Assembly (NCBI GenBank): GCA_007748055.1
Contig: CP036279.1
Coordinates: forward strand, 5,766,001-5,830,000
Length of the DNA stretch: 64,000 nt
DNA from: Kolteria novifilia
GTDB lineage: Bacteria > Planctomycetota > Planctomycetia > Kolteriales > Kolteriaceae
Direction: 5' to 3'
This document shows positions 52,069-60,994 of the stretch, piece by piece; the first letter of the stretch is position 1, and every line of letters begins with the position of its first letter. The notes below the pieces were generated by a model. That model was not told the DNA's origin. It made no database searches and worked only from the letters and a program-made list of their open reading frames with translations. The position numbers and the translations under genes were made by a program.

Positions 52069-53040
52069 ATGAACGAATCGAACCCAGCGGACGACGAGCA
52101 GGATCGTCCGACAGATGAGACAGTCGATGACGGCGAGAATGAAGCGGGCTCGCGGCATCTCTCGGTCATGCCGAGAGAGGTGATCGAGCACCTCGCTCTT
52201 GAGCCGGGGCAGACGATCGTCGACGCGACGCTCGGACTGGGCGGTCATTCGCAGGCGATTTCGGAGATCCTGGGGCCAAACGGCCGGCTGATCGCTCTCG
52301 ACCAGGACCCGGCGAGCCTCGAGGCGGCCGAACGGCGCGAGTACGGCTGCCCGATCGAGATGATTCACGCGAACTTCGCGGACCTACAGTGGGTCCTGTC
52401 GAAGCTCAAGATCGAGAGCATTGATGGGGTGATCGCCGATCTTGGCGTCGCGTCGCCCCAGTTGGATATCGCGGAACGGGGTTTTAGTTTTCGGCACGAT
52501 GGCCCCCTCGACATGAGGATGGATCCGACAAGCGGGGAACCGGCGAGCCAGCTCGTCGCCCGGCTTTCGGTCGAGGAGTTGACGAAAATCTTTCGCGAAT
52601 ACGGCGAGGAACGCTTCAGTCGGAGGATCGCCCAGCGGATCGCGGAGGATCGACGCAAGCGGCCCTTTGCGACGACCGGCCAGTTGGCCGAGATGATCCG
52701 CAGGACAGTGCCGCGTCCCCGGCCCCAACCGCATTGGAAGCGGCGGACGCCGGAGATCGACCCGGCCACGCGCGTCTTTCAGGCATTGCGGATCGCGGTC
52801 AATGACGAGATGGGAACGCTCGGGCGGCTGCTGAAATCGCTGCCGAGCGTCCTAAGAGCTGGCGGTCGGGCCGTGGTGATCAGCTTTCACTCGCTGGAGG
52901 ATCGCCAAGTGAAGGTGGCCTTCCGCGAGCGGGAGGTTTGGGACGTGCTGACGAAGAAGCCGCTTCGCCCGACCGACGAAGAGACCGACTCCAACCCGCG
53001 TGCCCGCAGTGCGAAGTTGCGGGCGGCGCAGCGCCGGTAA
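52069..53040 (+). CDS. rsmH: 16S rRNA (cytosine(1402)-N4)-methyltransferase
   Basis: A 323-residue RsmH (MraW). It methylates N4 of C1402 in the ribosomal P site. SAM motif I is VDATLGLGGHSQAI, and IADLGVASPQLDIAERGFSFRHDGPLDMRMD, RRTPEIDPATRVFQALRIAVNDE and VISFHSLEDRQVK are family blocks. ATG 52069 is preferred; a GTG at 52051 would add 6 residues. In most bacteria rsmH heads the dcw cluster before ftsL and ftsI. Here a LysM membrane protein occupies that place and no division gene follows, consistent with the loss of FtsZ-based division in planctomycetes. Confidence 0.96.
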   Translation: MNESNPADDEQDRPTDETVDDGENEAGSRHLSVMPREVIEHLALEPGQTIVDATLGLGGHSQAISEILGPNGRLIALDQDPASLEAAERREYGCPIEMIHANFADLQWVLSKLKIESIDGVIADLGVASPQLDIAERGFSFRHDGPLDMRMDPTSGEPASQLVARLSVEELTKIFREYGEERFSRRIAQRIAEDRRKRPFATTGQLAEMIRRTVPRPRPQPHWKRRTPEIDPATRVFQALRIAVNDEMGTLGRLLKSLPSVLRAGGRAVVISFHSLEDRQVKVAFREREVWDVLTKKPLRPTDEETDSNPRARSAKLRAAQRR

Positions 53041-53155
53041 CAACCATCGAATCCGACGCCGCGAGCAAGGACGCTTGTGGTGCCAGAACGAGGAACATCG
53101 GATGTCGTCGCAAATTGCTGTTTGGCCCGACCGGTTTGAGGGAGGACCGGATTCC

Positions 53156-55495
53156 ATGACGCGCGATCTGAAAATCGTCGCGGCAACCGCGGCCATCTTC
53201 GTGACCGTCGTCGGAGGCGTGTTGGCCTACAAGGGTCAACTCGATGCCGGACGGATCTTGGCTAAAGTCGACCACGCGTTGGGAACCGGCCCCGCGGTCA
53301 CCGGGAATCAGGGACCGGGGAACGGTCCGCGGATCCAGCCGGGATTCATCGACGCCTCGGAATCCGGCGCAGGCGATTCCTCCGAGAGTGCCGCGACCGA
53401 GCCAACCGAGGTTCGCACCGAACGCCTCGACGTGCCCGCCCCGCCGCCGCTTCCCAGCGTTCCCCCGGCCGCGACCAACGTGGTCGCCGAGGAGCCGAAG
53501 CCGACACCCAGCAAGAAATCCAGCGCGCTGAAGGAGACGATCTCGGCCGTGGGCCCGGCGATCGCCGACCTCTGGTCGACATTACCCGGCGCCGACGCAA
53601 GTCAGAAGGAAATACCAAACGTGACCGTCGAGGAGATGCCAGCCGCGCCGCCCGAAGCATCCGCGATCCGGTCCGAACCGAGCGCCCCGGCGCCATTGCC
53701 GATCGATATCGTGGAACGTGAGAGTTCGATCCCTTCGGTCAAGCAACGGGAGACAGCGACGTCCGAACTGGCCAAGGAGAAGGATGAGGGGTTCGTAGCC
53801 GCCCAAGAGTCGGTCCCCGCGCCCGCTTCTCCCGCGGCGATCCCGCCGGCGCCCGCGATGTCCGTGAAAAGCGAACCGTCCGTGCCGAGTGCCCCTCCCG
53901 CGCCGAGCGAGTTGGCCGCGATGCCGACCCCGGCAAAAGTCAGCTCGGCGCCAAAGGCCAGCGACATTATTTCGCAACCGAAGGCGGTCATCAATAGCGA
54001 CAAGCCCTTGGTCTCCGAGGTGACTTCCAACGCGCCCGCGGCCTCTCCGAAAGCGATGGAGTCGATTCCCTCCTCGAGCGAACCGATCGTCACCCAACGG
54101 ACCGTGCCCGCTCCGCTGAACCGTCCGCCGGGCAATTCCATGATCACGAAGCGACGAACCCCGGTTCGCAACGTCCCGTCGGTCATCTTCGACTATGACC
54201 CGTCGAAGCCGCCGGCAATGGAGACGATTCCGGGAACGCGGGTCTTCTCGGCGAATTCACGGCCCGAGCCCAAACCGACGGTGGACACGGTCCCAGCGGT
54301 GTCGATTTCCGCCATCGAGCAAGTCGGTCCCCAAACACGACTGGTCGCCGATCGACGGACCGAGCCGGAGCGTGCCGAAACGTTGGTCGCGCCGGCCACG
54401 ATTCCACCGACCGAAGATCGTCCCGCCGTCACTATTTCCGCCAAGGAACCGGTCGCGTCACCACCGACTCCCCAACGCCTGTCGATCCCGCGCAAGACGC
54501 TCAAGCGAATCCCCAACGAGGCGTCGGCCAAGGTTCAAGCGGAACCGAAGAATACCGTCGCGACCACCGCCGCGGGGACGCAGCTTCCCGATCGCAAGGT
54601 GATCGCCAAGGCCGTTCCCATCACCGCGAAAGCGGAAGAGGCAGAAAAGCCGGAGCCGCGAACGCTCGACCTCCAGCCGTCGGTCGCGATGACGGAAGAG
54701 GAACAGCAAGCCCAGACGACGGAGTTGGCGGCCACGCCGCCTCGCGAAGTCTTCGTCCCGGTCAAGCGGCGCGTGGTGCCCGCCAGCGGCGTCGAATACG
54801 TTCGTCCCGGCAAGCAGGAACCCGGATCCGACGGAGGCGTTCAACTCACCGGCGGCGGCCGCGATGGGAAGAAACAAGTCGACTTGCTCTCCTACGACGT
54901 CGAAACCTACGTCGTCCTCCAAGGCGACACGTTCGACACCGTCGCGAAGTCGATGTATGGCAGCGCGGACTACGGGTCCGCTCTCGCCCGCTACAACCGC
55001 TCGCGACTGCGCAACGACGACAGTTTGACGACCGGATCGCGCGTCCTGGTGCCACCCGCCGCGATCCTCAGACGCGAGTATCAGGAAGTCAACAAGCGGA
55101 ACAAGGAGTCGTTCCAGAAGGTCGTTCAGTCGGGGACGCCCGTCATCGCGCGTGCCGATAGCGATCTCGAGGCGGCTGGGGAACCTGCGGAGAAGGAACC
55201 GACGCTGCAAGCCGAGCCCGCCCGTCTCGCTCAGACGACGCGGAAGGAAGCGTCGCCGGCGCTACCGACCACCATGCCCGGCGAGCCGGAAGAGCCAACG
55301 GCGAAAGAAAACAAGAACGTCTACGTCGTGGAGAAGGACCGCGAGACCCTCTACGCGATCGCCCGTCGCACGCTTGGTGACGGAGACCGCTGGCGCGAGA
55401 TCTACGACCTCAACCGCGACCAACTTCCCAACGAGTTCGACGTGCCGATCGGAACCGCCCTTCGTCTTCCCGGCGGCAAACTGCCCCCGCGCTGA
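53156..55495 (+). CDS. Single-pass membrane protein with Pro-rich stalk and two LysM domains
   Basis: A 779-residue protein. A cytoplasmic tip (MTRDLK) precedes a membrane helix at about 7-25 (IVAATAAIFVTVVGGVLAY). A very long Pro/Ala/Ser/Glu-rich, probably extended region spans about 50-570. LysM-like domains lie at about 581-640 (YVVLQGDTFDTVAKSMYGSADY) and 720-775 (YVVEKDRETLYAIARRTLGDGD, ending LRLPGG). LysM domains bind peptidoglycan or related glycans, so it could span the periplasm and tether the inner membrane to the wall. GGAGGACC before ATG 53156 decides the start over ATG 53102. It follows rsmH by 115 bp on the same strand. Confidence 0.88.
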   Translation: MTRDLKIVAATAAIFVTVVGGVLAYKGQLDAGRILAKVDHALGTGPAVTGNQGPGNGPRIQPGFIDASESGAGDSSESAATEPTEVRTERLDVPAPPPLPSVPPAATNVVAEEPKPTPSKKSSALKETISAVGPAIADLWSTLPGADASQKEIPNVTVEEMPAAPPEASAIRSEPSAPAPLPIDIVERESSIPSVKQRETATSELAKEKDEGFVAAQESVPAPASPAAIPPAPAMSVKSEPSVPSAPPAPSELAAMPTPAKVSSAPKASDIISQPKAVINSDKPLVSEVTSNAPAASPKAMESIPSSSEPIVTQRTVPAPLNRPPGNSMITKRRTPVRNVPSVIFDYDPSKPPAMETIPGTRVFSANSRPEPKPTVDTVPAVSISAIEQVGPQTRLVADRRTEPERAETLVAPATIPPTEDRPAVTISAKEPVASPPTPQRLSIPRKTLKRIPNEASAKVQAEPKNTVATTAAGTQLPDRKVIAKAVPITAKAEEAEKPEPRTLDLQPSVAMTEEEQQAQTTELAATPPREVFVPVKRRVVPASGVEYVRPGKQEPGSDGGVQLTGGGRDGKKQVDLLSYDVETYVVLQGDTFDTVAKSMYGSADYGSALARYNRSRLRNDDSLTTGSRVLVPPAAILRREYQEVNKRNKESFQKVVQSGTPVIARADSDLEAAGEPAEKEPTLQAEPARLAQTTRKEASPALPTTMPGEPEEPTAKENKNVYVVEKDRETLYAIARRTLGDGDRWREIYDLNRDQLPNEFDVPIGTALRLPGGKLPPR

Positions 55496-55518
55496 CAAGC
55501 GGCCCGCTTGAAGAGATG

Positions 55519-56367
55519 TTACTGCGGGATCGCGATCTCGCCGCTGAAGACCTCGGCGGCGGGACCGGTCATGGTGACGACGTCGTCGGCCTCCGACCAC
55601 TCCAGTTCCAAGTCCCCCCCCAAGAGATGAATCAGCGCCCGGCGTTCGGTCCGGTCCGTCAGGACGCCCGCGACGGCGACGGCGCAGGCTCCCGTTCCGC
55701 AAGCAAGCGTCTCGCCCGAGCCTCGTTCCCAGACCCGCATCCTCATCTCCGTCGGCGAGAGCACCTTCACGAACTCGACGTTGACACGCTTGGGAAAGGC
55801 GGGATGGTTCTCGATCTTTGGGCCGAAGCCGAAGACCAACTCGTCCTCGAGCGAGTCGACGAAGGTGATCGCGTGCGGATTTCCCATCGAGACCGCCGTG
55901 ATCTTGAAGGTTCTGCCATCGACCTCGAGGGGAACCTCGATCGGCGGATCGCCAGGGAGGGTTGTCGGAATCTCCGCGGCCTTGAGCACCGGCGACTCCA
56001 TGTTGACGCGAACGCGCTCGGTCAAACCGCCGGACGTTTCAAGCTCCAGACGCAGCGTGCCTCGACCTGTTTCGATGAGCAAGTCAGTCTTCGGGACAAC
56101 GGCGTGATCGTAGAGATACTTCGCCACGCACCGGATGCCGTTGCCGCACATCTCCGACTCGCTGCCATCGGCGTTGAACATGCGCATGCGGGCGTCGTTG
56201 CCGGAGTCGGTCGGCGGGCAGATGAGAATCAGTCCGTCGCCACCGATGCCGAAGTGTCGATCGGCGACCAGCCGGCTCACCGCCGCGGGATCTTTCGGGA
56301 CCGGCTCGTCAAAACAATTGACGTAGACATAGTCGTTCCCCGCCCCGTGCATCTTCGTGAACCGCAT
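55519..56367 (-). CDS. dapF: Diaminopimelate epimerase
   Basis: A 282-residue full-length DapF, converting LL- to meso-diaminopimelate for lysine and peptidoglycan synthesis. The two catalytic cysteines are present: Cys74 in [10 protein letters not shown] and Cys223 in [25 protein letters not shown] at the N-terminus fixes the start at 56367, where GGGAAGA is upstream; the longer frame to 56409 is not needed. Its presence fits a planctomycete with a DAP-type cell wall. It converges on the LysM gene and is divergent from the membrane protein at 56747. Confidence 0.97.
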   Translation of the reverse strand: MRFTKMHGAGNDYVYVNCFDEPVPKDPAAVSRLVADRHFGIGGDGLILICPPTDSGNDARMRMFNADGSESEMCGNGIRCVAKYLYDHAVVPKTDLLIETGRGTLRLELETSGGLTERVRVNMESPVLKAAEIPTTLPGDPPIEVPLEVDGRTFKITAVSMGNPHAITFVDSLEDELVFGFGPKIENHPAFPKRVNVEFVKVLSPTEMRMRVWERGSGETLACGTGACAVAVAGVLTDRTERRALIHLLGGDLELEWSEADDVVTMTGPAAEVFSGEIAIPQ

Positions 56368-56746
56368 GACCGTCTTCCCGCCTTGTTCTCGCTCGATTCG
56401 CCTGGGCACTCAGGCCGAGGACGACCACTTCGAGCTGCCCATTGATTCGCTCCGATCGCGCGTCGGTGCCACCGCGTCGCTCTGGATCCAACGCGATCGA
56501 ACAGGTCAGTATAGGGCGTGGAGATCGTCGCGGGAAGGAACCCGGAGGGACAGCCCCTTGCGTACCATCGCTGGGGTCGTTAGAACCAATCATCACGGTC
56601 ACCGTCGCCGAGGGGAGACCGTCGAGTACGACAGCCCCGGCATCGTCCCTCGCGGTCGAGAAATGACTCCGGGCGGCGAACATGAACAAGAGACGGCGTC
56701 CCCATCGAAGCGCAACCGACCGATCGAAACAACACGAGAGGTATCC

Positions 56747-57451
56747 ATGTCCGAGGGATTCACGAGTTCCGAAACGTTCGACTCCGAGGAAAAGCGTCCG
56801 AGCCGCCCGAAGGGGCAAGGGCTCGGCTGTCTCGGCTGGTCCCTGATTGGCTGCGGCGGCGTGCTCGTCGTCTTCGTCATCGCGGCCATCATCCTCGTTT
56901 GGTACATGAAGAGCCTGTTTGTCGAGGATCCCGTTCAGGCCGGCAAGATGCTTCAGGAGATCGTCCCCTGTAGAGTTCCCGAAGGCTATGAGCCGCGGAT
57001 GGCCATGAGGATCCCGATTGTCGACGGAAGCTTCGTCGTCATCGCTCCCAAGGGAGTCGCGTTCGCCGGCAGTGACGAGAAGGCCTTCGACTTCACCGTC
57101 TTCTTCGTCGCTCATTTCCCCGGCGCGACTAAGGAACAATTGCAGGTCCAACTCAAGCAGCAAGGGATCGGGGACGGAGAGAACGTCCAGGTGAAAGACG
57201 AAGCTCCCGTCGAGATCGAGGCGGGCGGCGAGACGTTCCGCGGCGAACGAGCCGTGAGCCAGGGCAAGGGCGACGGCAAGCCAATGGTGCAGTACTTCTT
57301 CCCGCTACGGGCGGGGGTGATCATGGCCGCGTTCGGTCCCGAGGAGAAGTTCGACGAGGCCGCGCTGAAATCGTTCCTCGGCTCGATTGCGGAGAAGGAT
57401 GGAAACGAAGCCAAGGCGGAGCCGGCCAAGGAGGCCGCTCCCGCTCCGTAA
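56747..57451 (+). CDS. Single-pass membrane protein with extracytoplasmic domain
   Basis: A 234-residue protein. A charged cytoplasmic tail (1-24) is followed by a Gly-rich membrane helix at about 28-55 (GCLGWSLIGCGGVLVVFVIA). The remaining 180 residues form an alpha/beta domain outside the membrane (VPEGYEPRMAMRIPIVDGSFV, FDFTVFFVAHFPGATKEQLQV, FFPLRAGVIMAAFGPEEKFDE). The end is an Ala/Glu/Pro-rich tail. GAGAGG precedes the start at 56747. I recognise no family, though this layout is common among planctomycete hypotheticals. The repeat array begins 10 bp after the stop. Confidence 0.75.
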   Translation: MSEGFTSSETFDSEEKRPSRPKGQGLGCLGWSLIGCGGVLVVFVIAAIILVWYMKSLFVEDPVQAGKMLQEIVPCRVPEGYEPRMAMRIPIVDGSFVVIAPKGVAFAGSDEKAFDFTVFFVAHFPGATKEQLQVQLKQQGIGDGENVQVKDEAPVEIEAGGETFRGERAVSQGKGDGKPMVQYFFPLRAGVIMAAFGPEEKFDEAALKSFLGSIAEKDGNEAKAEPAKEAAPAP

Positions 57452-57460
57452 GGGCGTCTC

Positions 57461-57915
57461 CGGCGACGCGACCGAGGGCGGACAAATGAGTTCCGCCACG
57501 TGTCCTTGAGAGCGATCATCCTCCCGAGAACGACATCGTCCCGGCATGCCCACGAAAACGAGGGCATGGCACCCAGTTCCCTGGGTAGCCCCGGTTGCTG
57601 TGCTACCGGGGCGGCGCAGCCGCAAGAAGTCTCCGGGGACGCGACCGAGGGCGGACAGATGAGTTCCGCCACGTGTCCTTGAGAGCGATCATCCTCCCGA
57701 GAACGACATCGTCCCGGCATGCCCACGAAAACGAGGGCATGGCACCCAGTTACCTGGGTAGCCCCGGTTGCTGTGCTACCGGGGCGGCGCAGCCGCAAGA
57801 AGTCTCCGGCGACGCGACCGAGGGCGGACAGATGAGTTCCGCCACGTGTCCTTGAGAGCGATCATCCTCCCGAGAACGACATCGTCCCGGCATGCCCACG
57901 AAAACGAGGGCATGG
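57461..57915. repeat. Three-unit 173-bp tandem repeat array
   Basis: GACGCGACCGAGGGCGGACA starts at 57465, 57638 and 57811, exactly 173 bp apart. Each unit carries CATGCCCACGAAAACGAGGGCATGG (split by a mismatch-rich loop), a relative of the CATGCCCAC hairpin family, and units 1-2 end with the shared core CCCCGGT-TGCTGTGCT-ACCGGGGCGGCGCAGCCGC-AAGAAGTC. Unit 3 is cut after the CATGCCC hairpin. The units are almost identical, suggesting recent expansion or conversion. Confidence 0.88.
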
Positions 57916-57987
57916 CACCCGGAACCCAGAACTCTGGGGCATGGTTCCCGGAGAAGACGCCGACGACGATGTTGGAGATCCAACGGT

Positions 57988-58013
57988 GCCGCCCCGAAAG
58001 AGTTCGGGGCGGC
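57988..58013. terminator. Strong GC-rich stem-loop
   Basis: GCCGCCCCGAA and TTCGGGGCGGC form a perfect 11-bp stem with loop AGAG. It lies between the repeat array and the leftward gene ending at 58053. No T-run is present on either strand, so it may be a high-GC terminator or only a hairpin. Confidence 0.5.
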
Positions 58014-58052
58014 TTGAGGAAGTGAAGATGTCGGACTGGTAGCGATGCGTGC

Positions 58053-58376
58053 TTACCAGCCGATCGCCATGTTCGACTCGATCGCTTTACGTGCCTGCTC
58101 GAGATCGGTTCCCGTCTCGTGCATGTAGAGGCGAATCGCGTGAAGTTTGTCGCCGCGGGCCTTGGCGAGGCACTCGCGAGCGGTCGCGCACGGGTCGACG
58201 TTGTCCTCGATCCCCAGCAAACGCTTGGAAATCACCCAGGCATCGCGCGGACGAACGCCGACGCGAAGTACCTCTTCCTCAGGGTAGTTGCTGTGACAGA
58301 ACTCCTTCGCCTGGTCCTTGTCGTCGGCCCAGACGATCATGATATGTGCGTCCGTTTCCACCTCGAAGAGCGCCAT
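58053..58376 (-). CDS. Small protein with an L7/L12 C-terminal-like helix motif
   Basis: A 107-residue cytoplasmic protein. Residues 1-50 are alpha/beta (FEVETDAHIMIVWADDKDQAKEF). The C-terminus reads GDKLHAIRLYMHETGTDLEQARKAIES, whose spacing resembles the ribosomal L7/L12 C-terminal domain (Lys-x-x-x-Ile-Lys...Thr-Gly-Leu-x-Leu-x-x-Ala-Lys). Short proteins with that fold occur outside the ribosome with unknown roles. A purine-rich AGGGAGGAT upstream supports the ATG at 58376. Single gene. Assignment beyond the motif is not justified. Confidence 0.68.
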   Translation of the reverse strand: MALFEVETDAHIMIVWADDKDQAKEFCHSNYPEEEVLRVGVRPRDAWVISKRLLGIEDNVDPCATARECLAKARGDKLHAIRLYMHETGTDLEQARKAIESNMAIGW

Positions 58377-58615
58377 CGCATATCCTCCCTGGCTCTAGCA
58401 GCCGATGTTCGGAACCTCCCACTCGCTGTTCATCGAATTTCAGCGTAGCCAGCGGGAGACCAAAGTGCAAGCGAGCGGGTCGTTCCCATCCACGATCCCC
58501 ACATGAGTACTACGGACCAGGGCTCGGGAGAGGTCGTTCAAAACGCGATCGATTCCAGCAAAGTCCTTCGATTCTACCCACTCGTCACGGGCGCATCGTA
58601 TCGTCCGGCGGCCCA

Positions 58616-59164
58616 TCAGGGGGCGAGGCCGAGATCCGTGAGCGTTAGCAACGAGCGGAAGGCAATCCCCTCCTTTTCGAAGAGTTCCGTGGCGCCGGCG
58701 TTTCGGTCGAGGACCGTCAGGACTTGCACGACCTGACAGCCCGCCTCGCGCAGGGCGTTGATCGCCTTCATCGCCGAGCCACCGCTGGTCGTGACATCCT
58801 CGACAACCACCACGCGTTCATTCCCCTCGAGCGGCCCTTCGATGGCTTGGCCGGTGCCATGCGACTTGGCTTCCTTGCGCACCAACAGGCCCTTGAGGTC
58901 CGGACGCGTCTCGGCGGAAAGGGTAATCACCGCTCCCACGATCGGATCGGCGCCGAGCGTCATGCCACCGATCGCGTCGTAGTCGACTTCCGCCATGAAT
59001 TCGAGCATCCCCTGGCCGATCAACTTGGCGCCGGCGGCGAGGAGCGTCACCTTTCGGCAGTCGATGTAGTAGCTCGACTTCGCTCCGCTGGCGAGCGTGA
59101 AGTCACCATGCTTGACCGCGTGGCGGTTGACCAACTCAATCAATTCGGCGCGGGCGTCCATCAA
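58616..59164 (-). CDS. pyrE: Orotate phosphoribosyltransferase
   Basis: A 182-residue full-length PyrE that joins orotate and PRPP into OMP in UMP synthesis. The PRPP-binding motif VVVVEDVTTSGGSAMKAI is intact. Upstream YYIDCRKVTL and GMTLGADPIVGAV, and the loop Lys residues in LLVRKEAKSHGTG complete the active site. The ATG at 59164 is followed by a second ATG, either of which could be used. Monocistronic, 235 bp from the divergent SGNH hydrolase. Confidence 0.95.
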   Translation of the reverse strand: MMDARAELIELVNRHAVKHGDFTLASGAKSSYYIDCRKVTLLAAGAKLIGQGMLEFMAEVDYDAIGGMTLGADPIVGAVITLSAETRPDLKGLLVRKEAKSHGTGQAIEGPLEGNERVVVVEDVTTSGGSAMKAINALREAGCQVVQVLTVLDRNAGATELFEKEGIAFRSLLTLTDLGLAP

Positions 59165-59399
59165 TCGTTGCCTCCCAACAGCGAACCGACTCCCCCCGGG
59201 ATCGACCGTTCGTCCCCTGGAGAATCTCGACGACGTTCTTCTTCGTGGCTCTACTAGACGTTAGGAAAATGTGGGTCGTCGAACCAATTTCCGCGGTCGC
59301 CAACCACTCTTTCCCTTTCGGCCGCACCCGCAATCGGTTAACACTCTCATGGAAGCCCGTTGATCCTACTTCGGACGTCGTCGCGTGGGGAAATGGCCG

Positions 59400-60044
59400 A
59401 TGCACCAGATACTCGTCTATGCCGACTCGCTCACCTGGGGAATCATCCCCAACACGCGAAAGCGGCTGCCCTTTGCGCAACGCTGGCCAGGCGTCGTCGA
59501 GCAGACGCTGCGATCCGAGCAGATCGACGTCCGCATGATCGAGGACTGTCTCAACGGTCGGCGAACGGTCTTCGACGATCCCTTCAAGCCGGGACGCAAC
59601 GGTCTCGAGGGGCTCGAACAACGAATCGAGATCCACTCGCCCCTTTCGCTCGTGGTGCTGATGCTGGGCACCAACGACTTCCAATCGGTGCACCCGCACA
59701 ACGCTTGGCACGCGGCCCAAGGAATCGGCGCACTCATCGACGCGATTCGCCGTGCCCCTATCGAGCCGGGAATGCCCGTTCCGCGAATCCTGGTCATCGC
59801 CCCGCCGCAACCTGGCGATCCGAAGGGACCGATCGCACCCAAGTTCGCGGGGGCCCGAGCGAAATCCGAAGGACTCGCCGAGGCGATCAAACGCGTCACC
59901 CTCGAAAAGGACTGCCCCTTCTTCGACGCTGGAAGCGTGACCACGACGAGCCAAGTCGACGGCGTTCACTTGGATGCCGATCAACACATGCACTTGGGAG
60001 CGACCCTCGCCAGGGTGATCGGAGCGTTGTTGCAGGAGAGTTGA
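59400..60044 (+). CDS. SGNH/GDSL-type hydrolase
   Basis: A 214-residue cytoplasmic esterase-like protein. Block I is ILVYADSLTWGII, where Ser is the nucleophile (standard GDS, here ADS). Block III is LGTNDF with its Asn. Block V is DGVHLDADQHMHLG with the catalytic Asp and His. The sequence opening and GRRTVFDDPFKPGRNG resemble the arylesterase/lysophospholipase-like subgroup. ATG 59400 follows GGGGAAATGG; a GTG 15 bases upstream is an alternative. No signal peptide. It converges on uppP with 19 bp between stops. Confidence 0.88.
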   Translation: MHQILVYADSLTWGIIPNTRKRLPFAQRWPGVVEQTLRSEQIDVRMIEDCLNGRRTVFDDPFKPGRNGLEGLEQRIEIHSPLSLVVLMLGTNDFQSVHPHNAWHAAQGIGALIDAIRRAPIEPGMPVPRILVIAPPQPGDPKGPIAPKFAGARAKSEGLAEAIKRVTLEKDCPFFDAGSVTTTSQVDGVHLDADQHMHLGATLARVIGALLQES

Positions 60045-60063
60045 CGGGCCGAGGAGTGGCGGT

Positions 60064-60984
60064 CTAGCTTCCGGCCGACTGGGCCGAAAGAATGCCCGCC
60101 ACGATCAGCGCGAAGCTCCAAAGGTAGATGGTGAACCACCACCAGCGTCGGCGCCGCACGGCATGGAGCAGAAAGAGAATACAGCACCATCCGACCATCG
60201 CCGAGACCAGGGTGCCGATGAGCGTCGCCACGATGTTCCCCGGCGTCAACCAGCGCGGATCGAGGTCCGCGGCCTTGAGCACCGCGGCGCCAAGGATCGC
60301 GGGAATCGACATCAGCAGGCTGAAGTGCACCGCCCACTCGGGTCGCATACCAGCCACCAGTCCGGTCGAGACCGTCGCGCCACTTCGACTGATTCCGGGA
60401 AAGAGCGCCGAGAAGGTCTGCGCGATCCCGACGATGACCGCTTGCCACCACGTCGTCGCTTCCGCGTCGGCTTTCCCTCCCTGGAAGCGGGAACCGATGA
60501 GCAGGACTCCCCCGGTCGCCACCATGAAGCCGAGAATCGCCCACGGCCGCTCCGAGGCATGCTCGCGCAGGCCGGCGATTTGCTCGATCCAGGCCGGAGT
60601 TTCCGAGGGCCCGTCGGCCGTCTCGACTCGGAAGACGAAACTCGCCATGACGACGGGAAGGGTGGCGAGAATGAGAAGCCATGCCGTGCGCCAGCCGGGG
60701 AGTCTGGGAAGGAGCATCGCCTCGACGGCGGACTGATCGTAAGAGACCCCGGCCGCGTCTCCGACGGCCATCAAGAGGGATCGCCGGTAGAAGAAGAGGA
60801 CAGCGGCGAGCGTGCCGACGTGCAACATGACGTCGAAGAAGAGGGGAAGGTCGCGCAGGCCAAGGAAATGCTGGGCCAGCGCGAGGTGACCACTGCTCGA
60901 AATCGGCAGAAACTCGGTCAGCCCTTGGAGCACCCCAAGGGCGACCGCTTCTCCAATCCCGAGCGAGGGGACCGTCTCGGGCAC
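60064..60984 (-). CDS. uppP: Undecaprenyl-diphosphatase
   Basis: A 306-residue BacA-type membrane phosphatase that recycles undecaprenyl pyrophosphate to the lipid carrier for peptidoglycan and surface glycans. About eight membrane helices are visible. Both family signatures are intact: GLTEFLPISSSGHL near the N-terminus and FPGISRSGATVSTGL in the second half. A periplasmic segment at about 110-150 (VETADGPSETPAWIEQI) is longer than usual. It starts 10 bp after the ilvB stop, so the two genes form one transcript although their pathways are unrelated. Confidence 0.95.
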   Translation of the reverse strand: MPETVPSLGIGEAVALGVLQGLTEFLPISSSGHLALAQHFLGLRDLPLFFDVMLHVGTLAAVLFFYRRSLLMAVGDAAGVSYDQSAVEAMLLPRLPGWRTAWLLILATLPVVMASFVFRVETADGPSETPAWIEQIAGLREHASERPWAILGFMVATGGVLLIGSRFQGGKADAEATTWWQAVIVGIAQTFSALFPGISRSGATVSTGLVAGMRPEWAVHFSLLMSIPAILGAAVLKAADLDPRWLTPGNIVATLIGTLVSAMVGWCCILFLLHAVRRRRWWWFTIYLWSFALIVAGILSAQSAGS

Positions 60985-60994
60985 AGAGAGCCCC

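Noticed and set aside
45707-57915. Insertion sequence or transposon
   Set aside because: Inverted repeats are plentiful, but no transposase, integrase or target-site duplication is seen.
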